Assembly: GCF_000153025.1 (NCBI RefSeq)
Contig: NZ_CH672432.1
Span: forward strand, 563,087-627,086
Length of the DNA stretch: 64,000 nucleotides
Direction of reading: 5' to 3'
DNA from: Marinomonas sp. MED121
Lineage (GTDB): Bacteria > Pseudomonadota > Gammaproteobacteria > Pseudomonadales > Marinomonadaceae
The notes under the pieces are model-generated. The model made no database searches and was not told the origin of the DNA. It saw nothing but the letters and a program-made list of their open reading frames with translations. Below, in pieces: positions 8,389 to 15,482 of the stretch. The position numbers and the translations under genes are program-made. Each line of letters opens with the position of its first letter. Positions within the stretch are counted from its first letter, which is position 1.

Positions 8389-8996
8389 ACATTTTGATTC
8401 AGGCTGTAAGCAAAATATATGAACCATGAATATATCATTAAGTCTAGGGAACGTTGGTAAACACCTACAAGGGGGGAATTAGGGTCTAAATTTAAGAATG
8501 CGTAAATACAAGTCCCTCCAACGGTAAAGCTAACAAACTTAAAAACGTTAAGCTGTCCAGAGGGCGATGAGCCAGATGACAAAATAAATATTGATATTAC
8601 CCCGCATAAATAACCAGGAAAAGCAGACAACATATGAATATTGTGGGAAATCGTAGGTTCAACAGGCCTACATTCAAAGTCACATGGATATAATGCAGAA
8701 ATACCAAGAGTGACAGCATAAACAACAATAAAGCTAAATCCTATTAAGTTTTTCTTTGTTTTAGGAGCGACTAAAAAACAAGTAAATACAAATGCAAGAA
8801 TAAAGATCTCTGTAGGAATAAAGCCTAAAAAATTAACATATCCGCCATGAGGAGAACCGGTTGCTCCTAGTTCACTGATAAACTGAGTGATATGGCTATA
8901 TCCAGGATAATATAAGCCTGCAATAATTATTGTTCCAGCAAACCAAACTAGGCTCAATATTGGAAAAGCTAAAAGTAAATTTTGTCGATTCAACAT
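8358..8996 (-). CDS. DUF998 integral membrane protein
   Basis: A 212-residue membrane protein with about six hydrophobic segments and the DUF998 signature around YSHITQFISELGATGSP, followed by FIPTEIFILAF. The function of DUF998 proteins is not known. I start at the ATG at 8996 because GAGG precedes it; a GTG at 9023 is possible but lies in the presumed recombination box. Its 5' flank carries GTTAGGC and its 3' end a weak attC, so it looks like another integron cassette in the same orientation as the TIR and DUF6602 cassettes. Confidence 0.75.
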   Translation of the reverse strand: MLNRQNLLLAFPILSLVWFAGTIIIAGLYYPGYSHITQFISELGATGSPHGGYVNFLGFIPTEIFILAFVFTCFLVAPKTKKNLIGFSFIVVYAVTLGISALYPCDFECRPVEPTISHNIHMLSAFPGYLCGVISIFILSSGSSPSGQLNVFKFVSFTVGGTCIYAFLNLDPNSPLVGVYQRSLDLMIYSWFIYFAYSLNQNVPNKTIKSDA

Positions 8997-9014
8997 ACAA
9001 ACCTCAGATAGGTT

Positions 9015-9021
9015 GCCTAAC
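9015..9021 (-). other. Possible attC R' box (GTTAGGC) at the DUF998 cassette boundary
   Basis: GTTAGGC on the minus strand, the same core as in the attC at 10411-10469, sits 19 bp before the DUF998 start codon. The rest of the site it belonged to is not recognisable; MITE copy 2 begins only 7 bp away and may have destroyed it. Confidence 0.4.
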
Positions 9022-9027
9022 ACTTTA

Positions 9028-9083
9028 AGGAAATTACGATTAAGTCACCTCTTCTCAGTCTTATCAGAAAAAGTATCACACCA
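9028..9083 (+). mobile_element. MITE-like element, copy 2 (truncated left end)
   Basis: Only the left 56 bp of the family is present: AGGAAATTACGATTAAGTC, CCTCTTCTCAGTC, then TTATCAGAAAAAGTATCAC, preceded by TA. It is nearest to copy 5 (48.0 kb), which shares the TTATCAG variant. The right end is missing. Confidence 0.7.
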
Positions 9084-9307
9084 TTTTAATAAGACATCCA
9101 TTTTAAAAGAGATCAGAAACAACTTCAGCTGAATGAAACTCACTTTCCCATTTTTTTGTATTTTATTTATCTGAAGGAAGAAAAATATGTAAATCGAAGC
9201 TCAACCACAAAGGATTAACAATGAGTTTCATACTGAAGCCACGAGCAACCCTCGCGTTAACGATATTAAGGTTTAATTAAAATAGAACTGAATTTAGTGA
9301 GCAAAAC
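9084..9307. other. Intergenic region with a gene stub
   Basis: Mostly unassigned DNA. A 19-codon frame at 9221-9280 (MSFILKPRATLALTIL...) follows a fair ribosome site (AAAGGATT) and stops at once, so it may be the stub of a lost gene. No terminator or attC was seen. Confidence 0.3.
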
Positions 9308-10285
9308 CTAAGAAAGAAGCCGCTTACAAGCAGCTAACCCCGATCGTCGTTGCAAATGCGTATGTTCACAATACTCAGCTAAATAAGCTTCTGAGCCAAC
9401 TGCGGCTTTAAAATGCTTTTCAAAGCTGGTTGTTACTTCTATCCATTGCTCTGACGTGAGGTTAATTCGTTGAAGAATAGGCGCTAGAGAGACATCAATA
9501 CTCCCCCTTTTGTCCTCTCTCATGATCCTGCCTGTGAGATCGATTAATTCAAGGTAATCTATGAGTTTAAAAGGTAACCCTTCTGGTTGATCTTCTCTTT
9601 CATAGCCAATAAAGGGAAATAAAGTTTTTGGTTGAGTTTGATTCGCTTTGGCAACTTCGATTCGAGTTTTGATACTCGTATGCTTTGAGATTTCTGGTGC
9701 TTTTTCCATGTTGGCGCGAACAGGGTTTAAGTCGACGTATGCCATGCATGACACAAGTGCTGCCTCGTCTAATAACGCTTGTGACTTAAACCTGCCCTCC
9801 CAAAATCGGCCTGTACATTTGTCTTCATTGTTGGCCATACGAGCAATTGGCTCATTCAGCTCTCTCATAAACCAGCTGATGTCACAAAGGCGTTCACGGT
9901 ATTTTTCACAGCTTTCATAAACAGAGGCTAATTCGAACTCAGCCAAACCCTTGTTTTCTAAATATTTTTCGGTGAATTGCGTGCCTTTATGCAAACGATG
10001 CCAACGCTCAAGTACCTGCCTGATAGACCAGTTATTCGCTTTCTCAGTATTGACATGAAGGACTAAATGGGTGTGATTGCTCATAACGGCATAGGCACAG
10101 ATATCTATCGCAAAAATAGCAGCAAGAGAGAGGATTTTATCTTCTATCCAGCCTCGCCTGTGCTCATAACTTTGACCAGTTACCTCATCGGTACCACACA
10201 GTAAAGCACGTCTCACGCAGCGGGAAACACAGTGATAATAAGTGGTGTCTTGCAAACTTATTAGAGTCTTACGTGGTTTAGGCAT
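9308..10285 (-). CDS. REP-associated tyrosine transposase (IS200-like Y1 transposase)
   Basis: A 325-residue HUH-type single-strand transposase of the IS200/Y1 superfamily. The N-terminal YYHCVSRCVRRALLCG and the metal-binding HUH motif in MSNHTHLVLHV are clear; the catalytic Tyr lies further on. These domesticated transposases act on REP hairpins. I start at the ATG at 10285, which has a GAGG site, rather than 10342. REP-like motifs occur at 7381, 7513, 8247 and just upstream at 10344, and a 76-bp remnant of a second copy is at 7425. It interrupts the integron cassette array. Confidence 0.85.
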   Translation of the reverse strand: MPKPRKTLISLQDTTYYHCVSRCVRRALLCGTDEVTGQSYEHRRGWIEDKILSLAAIFAIDICAYAVMSNHTHLVLHVNTEKANNWSIRQVLERWHRLHKGTQFTEKYLENKGLAEFELASVYESCEKYRERLCDISWFMRELNEPIARMANNEDKCTGRFWEGRFKSQALLDEAALVSCMAYVDLNPVRANMEKAPEISKHTSIKTRIEVAKANQTQPKTLFPFIGYEREDQPEGLPFKLIDYLELIDLTGRIMREDKRGSIDVSLAPILQRINLTSEQWIEVTTSFEKHFKAAVGSEAYLAEYCEHTHLQRRSGLAACKRLLS

Positions 10286-10343
10286 ATTAGATTCCTCATC
10301 CTTGAGTGAATCCAATAAAGCTAGATCATGTTTAAATAACAAT

Positions 10344-10364
10344 CAAATTATAGTGGGTGTCTGT
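10344..10364. repeat. REP-like motif upstream of the transposase
   Basis: CAAATTATAGTGGGTGTCTGT, about 60 bp upstream of the transposase start, shares its core with 7381-7400. It could be the terminal sequence recognised by the enzyme. No matching partner was found downstream of the gene. Confidence 0.5.
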
Positions 10365-10410
10365 TTTAAATTTGTTCTTGAAACCAATTTGACATGCGTA
10401 ATCCTTATAA

Positions 10411-10469
10411 TGCCTAACGCCAACAGCAAGCGCGCCGCTTTTGGCGTCGCATTGACTGTTTTTGTTAGG
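10411..10469 (-). other. attC site (59-base element) of the DUF6602 cassette
   Basis: A 59-bp imperfect palindrome bounded by GCCTAAC (10411-10417) and GTTAGGC (10463-10469), with a GC-rich middle (GCGCGCC). On the minus strand it follows the DUF6602 stop codon by 58 bp, the usual position of a cassette recombination site. The R'' box GCCTAAC complements the R' box GTTAGGC found at the other edge of this cassette (11309-11303), as cassette integration demands. Confidence 0.8.
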
Positions 10470-10527
10470 CTCCCCACTGTAAGTTAGGAAGACTAAAATT
10501 TGATAGATATGGAGCTGAATTAAGCCA

Positions 10528-11280
10528 TTACCCTTCAATGTTTGCCGTTGCTCCCTGCAGCATCATAAACAAAAACAACAGATTGCCATCAGGGGTATCT
10601 GAAAATATCCATTTCGACTGTGGGTTGTTTTTACGATGCTGTTCATTACTAAATCCCATTGGGACATTATCGTAATACATAAGACCTTTACCCAAAACGA
10701 AGACTGCATCAATCGCATTAGCAGGAGTTGAAATTCTTTTATTGTCGTCTGCTGGAATAGTTGTTTGTGAAATTCCAAGCTTTTGATATTCAGTTGCAAC
10801 CCAACCATGCACGGTTTTAATATTAGCGGGCCCTTTATATGCAACGATATAATTGAGAATTGACGGTGGAATATATCCTGTATGAAAACTTGATACTGTA
10901 TTAGCTTTCAGTTGTTTGCAGTTATACGCTGACTTTACAGCCGTGCTAAATTCACCTTGGTTTAATGTTGATTTAACTTCAATAGTGGCGATAACAGATT
11001 CAACTAAAAAGCCTGATATACCTCCACCAAAATCAAGCTTTGGATAGGATCTTTTATATATAACAATATCATACTGGTTTCTTTGCTGCCCTGGCTTTGA
11101 ATTTGCGTCAATAATCTCACCAGTTCCAATAGCAACATTAGTCGGTAAATGTGCCTCAAGATACTCTTTTATAAAGGCTTCTCTCGGCGTTCCTTTATGA
11201 AGCGAATGCCCTGAGTTCGCAGGAATCTGACTTATCGCAATCAATGATTTCTCTATTGCGTCCATATGGCTCTTTAACAT
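10528..11280 (-). CDS. DUF6602 protein with PD-(D/E)XK nuclease-like motif (integron cassette)
   Basis: A 250-residue protein resembling DUF6602. Residues IGTGEIID (51-58), QYDIVIY (69-75, Asp71) and IATIEVKS (97-104, Glu101 and Lys103) make a plausible PD-(D/E)XK active site, so it is a predicted nuclease. Such proteins often lie in defence or mobile regions, but a defence role here is inference. GGAG precedes the ATG. The gene fills an integron cassette between the attC sites at 11303 and 10411, so it was acquired independently of the neighbouring TIR gene. Confidence 0.75.
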   Translation of the reverse strand: MLKSHMDAIEKSLIAISQIPANSGHSLHKGTPREAFIKEYLEAHLPTNVAIGTGEIIDANSKPGQQRNQYDIVIYKRSYPKLDFGGGISGFLVESVIATIEVKSTLNQGEFSTAVKSAYNCKQLKANTVSSFHTGYIPPSILNYIVAYKGPANIKTVHGWVATEYQKLGISQTTIPADDNKRISTPANAIDAVFVLGKGLMYYDNVPMGFSNEQHRKNNPQSKWIFSDTPDGNLLFLFMMLQGATANIEG

Positions 11281-11302
11281 GCATGCTCCGAATTCATTTA
11301 TG

Positions 11303-11430
11303 GCCTAACGCCGCATTAAGGTGTGAGCAACGCTACCACAAAACTAAACCATACCACCGTAAACACGAAACCCAACGATGGAATGAAAAATGCCATGCGT
11401 TGGGAATCACTCTTAAATGCTTTGTTATAA
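11303..11430 (-). other. attC site of the TIR cassette
   Basis: A 128-bp site. On the minus strand it starts with TTATAAC (11430-11424), continues with an arm (GCATTTAAGAGTG) complementary to the opposite arm (CACACCTTAATGC), and ends with GTTAGGC (11309-11303). The inner AACGC and GCGTT boxes pair as well. The TIR stop codon lies inside the first box. R'' TTATAAC is the complement of GTTATAA at the far end of the cassette (12267-12261), as expected for a cassette that entered by site-specific recombination. Confidence 0.8.
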
Positions 11431-12240
11431 ATTTATTTTACGAAGCTCATTTACAATTTTAGGTATACACTCAGGATCATCATAATTTAAATACAAATAG
11501 TCTTGTAACAATGGCGGCATCTCGTCATGCTCTAAATCAATATTTACGACTATAAAGTTTTTTTCATTTTGCCTCATGCGTTTCTGGAAAAAGTAGTTAG
11601 CTTCATTCATCGTCCAACCGGACTTTCCACTAAGAAAACTTTTTGAAAGAAACAGAAGACCGACCTTACTTTTATCTAAACCATCGTTTATTCGGTCGGT
11701 TATGCTATCTCCAGGAGATATTTCGTACCTATCAAACCAAGACTCCACTTCTGATTTTTGCAGTTCGTTAAAAAACGTATCTACTAGTTCTTTGTCGACA
11801 CTAGAGTGAGATAGAAATACTGAGTAGTTTGTCATTTCTTTTAATACCGGTGGAAATGTTGCATCATAAGTGGGACGATCTGGGTGAAGAAATATCTCGT
11901 TTGTTCCTGACGGCATTTGATATTCGAGCATCTCACTATCCAATAGCCCCATACCATTGCAACTACGGTTACCGATTGCCTTCATCAAATCATGAGAAAA
12001 CAAATTATAAATTCTATGCTTATCTGGATAATTGATATTTAACCACTCTTCAAAAACTTCAGAATCCTTTTCAAAATTGACAAATAAATGGCAAGATAAT
12101 GCATAAATATTATTGTTTACATATAACATCGCGCCAACAAGGGTATCTTTATCAAACTTATCCAGTACATCCCCTACAAACTTTTTTTCCTTTGCGCGAT
12201 TACCATAATCTAGAGCAATTAAGTATGACTTATGTTTCAT
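11425..12240 (-). CDS. TIR-domain protein with unknown N-terminal domain (first integron cassette)
   Basis: A 271-residue protein. Residues 138-270 form a TIR domain: VFLSHSSVDK (141-150), WFDRYEISPGDSI (168-180), GLLFLSKSFLSGKSGW (194-209), and Glu213, in the position of the catalytic Glu of TIR NADases. Residues 1-135 match nothing I recognise and may be a sensor. Bacterial TIR proteins commonly deplete NAD or make signals in phage defence, so that role is likely but unproven. A strong GGAGG site precedes the ATG. As the first cassette after attI it would be the most recent capture and nearest to the cassette promoter. Confidence 0.85.
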   Translation of the reverse strand: MKHKSYLIALDYGNRAKEKKFVGDVLDKFDKDTLVGAMLYVNNNIYALSCHLFVNFEKDSEVFEEWLNINYPDKHRIYNLFSHDLMKAIGNRSCNGMGLLDSEMLEYQMPSGTNEIFLHPDRPTYDATFPPVLKEMTNYSVFLSHSSVDKELVDTFFNELQKSEVESWFDRYEISPGDSITDRINDGLDKSKVGLLFLSKSFLSGKSGWTMNEANYFFQKRMRQNEKNFIVVNIDLEHDEMPPLLQDYLYLNYDDPECIPKIVNELRKINL

Positions 12241-12260
12241 TTATGACTCCCTCCAAAAAT

Positions 12261-12420
12261 TTATAACATTTTAATAATGCGCACGCTCGGTTTGCTAGAT
12301 TTATCCACCGCAATCAAAACGCTACATATGATTAATTCTTAAAAGGAAAGGCCACTTATTCACTGAAAACCTTCCTGGCTAAACGCGCATGCGCGTTATT
12401 TCGATTCCTATTTTTGCATG
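12261..12420 (-). other. Presumed attI side of the integron
   Basis: On the minus strand GTTATAA (12267-12261) is the crossover box joining the platform to the TIR cassette, preceded by TGCGCATTATTAAAAT. The stretch between it and the divergent intI remnant is where attI and the cassette promoter lie in known integrons. I cannot set the outer border, and no attC-type partner arm is visible, which suits attI rather than attC. Confidence 0.5.
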
Positions 12421-12422
12421 TA

Positions 12423-12444
12423 GGGCACGGTTATTTCCGTGCCC
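12423..12444. other. Short perfect hairpin in the attI-intI spacer
   Basis: GGGCACGG, a 6-base TTATTT loop, then CCGTGCCC: an 8-bp perfect stem. No T-run follows on either strand, so it is not a standard intrinsic terminator. Confidence 0.4.
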
Positions 12445-12570
12445 TTCTCATAACTTATTGATTCTACATATTTTAAAAATGGGCACAATGATAAAGCGCG
12501 CCATATCATTGATATTTATAATGCTAAAGCGTGCCAATTTTCACTAAAACCATGCAAAACACAAAATAAA

Positions 12571-12586
12571 CTGTATATTTATACAG
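12571..12586. promoter_or_regulatory. LexA (SOS) box upstream of the intI remnant
   Basis: CTGTATATTTATACAG is a perfect CTG-N10-CAG palindrome of the gammaproteobacterial LexA type. It lies 25 bp before the intI start codon, where LexA boxes are known to repress integron integrase genes until the SOS response. Confidence 0.85.
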
Positions 12587-12610
12587 TTTATTAATTTTTG
12601 GGTTACCCTT

Positions 12611-12739
12611 ATGAGCTCAAGCCCTTTTTTTAATTATCTTAGATCTGAAATGCGCGTCAGAGGCTACAGTCTGAAAACAGAAAAGGCCCTTCTCGTTCAA
12701 TGAAGACATTTGATTAAACGCTTTATATACTTGAATGAA
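12611..12739 (+). pseudogene. intI: Integron integrase (intI) remnant
   Basis: The frame reads MSSSPFFNYLRSEMRVRGY, then SLKTEKA, which is the N-terminal SAM-like domain start of chromosomal integron integrases. It then shows LLVQ, a TGA stop and RHL, and resumes in the same frame as IKRFIYLNE, the next conserved integrase segment. Normal enzymes have about four residues between KA and IKRF, so a small insertion of about 12 bp has introduced the stop. Everything after codon 43 is gone; the LysR gene begins to be read from the other strand at that point. The orientation, opposite to the cassettes, is that of a standard integron. Confidence 0.85.
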
Positions 12740-12744
12740 TGCTA

Positions 12745-13581
12745 CTAACCTTCCTCCCCAACAAACGCTTCCAACAAATCTTTCAGCTCATTATGCATTC
12801 GATAAGCCGCATAGGCTTTCATATGGATGATGGGTGCCTCGTCGACTTTGTATAACGTCCCTGCTTTTAAATGTTCTTGTACCAAGGTGTCGGGTAAGTA
12901 GGCTGCGCCGCCGTTGGCAAGTATGAGTTTTAGGGCGATTCGGCCGCTGTTGGCGCGTACATTGGCAAGTTGTCGCTGAGGGAAAGCGAGCTCGTGTTGA
13001 GTATTAAATGGCGCGCCCCACTCGACTCTCACATAGGCAAAACCGAGTGCCTCTTCTAATGTTTGTTTAGGCTGACTTGTGACTAAGCTCATGGGGATGC
13101 TAGCGACTTCTTTAACAATTAAGCCTTTAATATTAGGTTGTTCGTAGACAAAGCCGATATCTACCAAACCTTGGTCCAGCTTTTCGACGACGCGAAGCGG
13201 TGTACTCTCCTCTAGCCTTAAAATAAGATCAGGCTGAGTCTGATAAAGCCGGTTCACCTTGTCTTGTAAAAAGCTATCCCAAAGTCCAGGTACACCTGCA
13301 ATCACAAGGCGCTTTTTCTCTGTTTCTCCAAGAGCAGTATCTTCGTAGGCTTGCTCCCAAGCATTGAGAATAAAGCGTGCGTGGCGCTCCATGCGCTCAC
13401 CTGCCGGTGTTAAACACACTTCATGGTGCTTACGCTCAAATAAGGCAACACCTAACAGGCTTTCAAGCTGTTTGATTCTAGCGCTTGTGGTCGAGGTGGA
13501 AATACAGAGCTTGTCTGACGCTTTAGCAAAGTTACGCGTGTGGGTCACTTCAATAAAGGTTTCTAATAATATGGTGTCCAA
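12745..13581 (-). CDS. LysR-family transcriptional regulator
   Basis: A 278-residue LysR regulator. The N-terminal winged helix-turn-helix spans about residues 3-60 (LLETFIEVTHTRNFAKASD, then ISTSTTSARIKQLESLLGV), followed by a substrate-binding domain with LVIAGVPG. It is transcribed away from the SulP transporter gene, with a 123-bp shared intergenic region, so it probably controls that gene and itself. The inducer is unknown. Its 3' end abuts the truncated integrase gene, marking the join between core chromosome and integron. Confidence 0.85.
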   Translation of the reverse strand: MDTILLETFIEVTHTRNFAKASDKLCISTSTTSARIKQLESLLGVALFERKHHEVCLTPAGERMERHARFILNAWEQAYEDTALGETEKKRLVIAGVPGLWDSFLQDKVNRLYQTQPDLILRLEESTPLRVVEKLDQGLVDIGFVYEQPNIKGLIVKEVASIPMSLVTSQPKQTLEEALGFAYVRVEWGAPFNTQHELAFPQRQLANVRANSGRIALKLILANGGAAYLPDTLVQEHLKAGTLYKVDEAPIIHMKAYAAYRMHNELKDLLEAFVGEEG

Positions 13582-13704
13582 AAGTAGATCCTGTTTTTTT
13601 AGAGCTTAAGGCCAATATATATCGTTTTATCAAACCTTCAAAAGCTTTTATCATGCTTCCACTTTAAATTTCACCCTCAATACCTTTAAAGACGAACCAT
13701 TAAT

Positions 13705-15468
13705 ATGAGTCAAAAAAGCCAAAAACATCAGGCCTTTATTAATCGCTATTTACCTTTTTTGATTTGGGGAAAGGGTCTAAATAAGCAGTCTTTAATGGCT
13801 GATTTCATGGCAGGTCTAACAGGTGCCGTTGTTGTACTCCCTCAAGGGATAGCTTACGCCTTAATTGCAGGTTTACCGTCAGAATATGGCCTTTATACGG
13901 CAATTATTACGCCTATTATCGCGGCCCTTTTTGGCTCCTCTTTTCACCTTATTTCTGGCCCTACGGCAGCGATTTCTATCGTGGTCTTCAGTGTGGCAAA
14001 CAATATCGCTAACAATACGGCAATTGAGTCCGGTGATTTTATCGGCATTGTCCTCACTCTTACTCTGCTCACGGGCATCATTCAGTATCTCTTTGGTTTG
14101 ATGCGTTTGGGCAGTTTAGTGAACTTTATTTCTCATACTGTGATAGTGGGCTTTACCACAGGCGCCGCATTACTAATCGCCACCAGCCAATTTAAGTATG
14201 TATTAGGGGTTGAGCTTGCATCAGACACTCATTTTTTTGCCTCTTGGTGGCAGCTCATTCAGCACCTTCCTGAAACCAGTTTTTATACCTTAAGCATTGC
14301 TCTCGTCACACTCGTTAGCATCCAGCTAATTAAACGCTTTAACCCTAAATTACCTGCCATGTTATTGGGCATGGTAGTGGGCAGCCTGTTTACTTGGTTG
14401 ATTAATGGCAAAGAGCATAGGGTGCCTTTGGTGGGCGAATTACCCAATATGATCCCTCAAATGAGTCTGCCTCCTCTTTCCTTTGATTTGATGACAAGCC
14501 TCTTGCCAGGGGCTATGGCAGTTGCCATATTGGGCTTAGTAGAAGCCTTGGCCATTGCCCGCGCTATCGGTGTTCGCTCAGGCCAACGTATTGAAGGCGA
14601 TAAAGAGTTTATGGGCCAAGGTTTGTCGAATATTGTCGGTAGCTTCTTCGCGTGTTATGCAGGTTCTGGCTCGTTCACACGCTCTGGTGTCAATTACGAC
14701 TCAGGGGCAAAAACCCCCATGGCAGCAATTTTCGCAGCCCTTTTGCTCATCCTTATTTTGTTAACCATTCCTCAAATTACTGAGTATTTGCCTTTGCCTG
14801 TAATGGCTGCCGCCATTTTATTGATCGCTTTTAACTTGGTGGATATCACCAGTATTCGTCATATTCTCTCTGATAAAGAAGAAAGCGCCATCTTACTAGT
14901 GACCTTTATTTCTACCCTAACTATCGCTTTAGAGTTCGCCATTTATTTTGGTGTTATTCTCTCTTTGATTTTGTATTTACGCCGTACCAGTAAACCAAAA
15001 ATCATAGAGCTTGCGCCGCTTTCGATTGAAGATAATCACAACTTTCGTAATGTTGAGCGCTTCAACCTTAAGACCTGCCCTCAGATCAAAACCATACGAT
15101 TAGATGGCTCCATCTACTTTGCATCTGTCGACCATATACAAGACACAATAAGTGCATTAAAGCCTGAGAAAGGGGCTCACACACATTTTGTTTTAGTTTG
15201 CTCTGGGGTGAATTTTATCGATTTCGCAGGCAAGGAGATGTTGGTGAAAGAGATAGAACGTATTCAGAGCTTGGGTGGGAGATTAGTCTTTTGCGGCTTT
15301 AAAAACACCTTGATGGATGATCTTAACGCGTCTGGGTATTTGGATTTAATGACGAGAGAGAATATCTATTTAGATACAAGCCAAGCGGTTGCCAACTTGA
15401 TGACAGAGCTTGAACATAATAGATGCGAGACGTGTGTGAATCGCATCTATTCCACTTGCCCTAAATAA
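13705..15468 (+). CDS. SulP-family inorganic anion transporter with STAS domain
   Basis: A 587-residue SLC26/SulP transporter. The membrane domain (about residues 25-430) includes the family signatures GLTGAVVVLPQGIAYALIAGLP... and SGPTAAISIVVFS; the cytoplasmic STAS domain runs from about 445 to 565 (IRLDGSIYFASVDHIQ, CSGVNFIDFAGKEML). Members move sulfate, bicarbonate or dicarboxylates; the ion here is open. The last residues carry four cysteines (CETC...C), a small tail found in some marine relatives. The divergent LysR gene is the likely regulator. Confidence 0.88.
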   Translation: MSQKSQKHQAFINRYLPFLIWGKGLNKQSLMADFMAGLTGAVVVLPQGIAYALIAGLPSEYGLYTAIITPIIAALFGSSFHLISGPTAAISIVVFSVANNIANNTAIESGDFIGIVLTLTLLTGIIQYLFGLMRLGSLVNFISHTVIVGFTTGAALLIATSQFKYVLGVELASDTHFFASWWQLIQHLPETSFYTLSIALVTLVSIQLIKRFNPKLPAMLLGMVVGSLFTWLINGKEHRVPLVGELPNMIPQMSLPPLSFDLMTSLLPGAMAVAILGLVEALAIARAIGVRSGQRIEGDKEFMGQGLSNIVGSFFACYAGSGSFTRSGVNYDSGAKTPMAAIFAALLLILILLTIPQITEYLPLPVMAAAILLIAFNLVDITSIRHILSDKEESAILLVTFISTLTIALEFAIYFGVILSLILYLRRTSKPKIIELAPLSIEDNHNFRNVERFNLKTCPQIKTIRLDGSIYFASVDHIQDTISALKPEKGAHTHFVLVCSGVNFIDFAGKEMLVKEIERIQSLGGRLVFCGFKNTLMDDLNASGYLDLMTRENIYLDTSQAVANLMTELEHNRCETCVNRIYSTCPK

Positions 15469-15482
15469 TAGGGCAATACTGA

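Noticed and set aside
10528..12240. TIR and DUF6602 genes as a two-gene defence operon
   Set aside because: An attC site separates them and each cassette border fits independent capture, so joint function is not implied.
11425..12240. Thoeris system
   Set aside because: A TIR gene is present but no ThsA-like partner occurs in the window.
12423..12444. Perfect hairpin as a transcription terminator
   Set aside because: No T-run on either strand; left as an unassigned hairpin.
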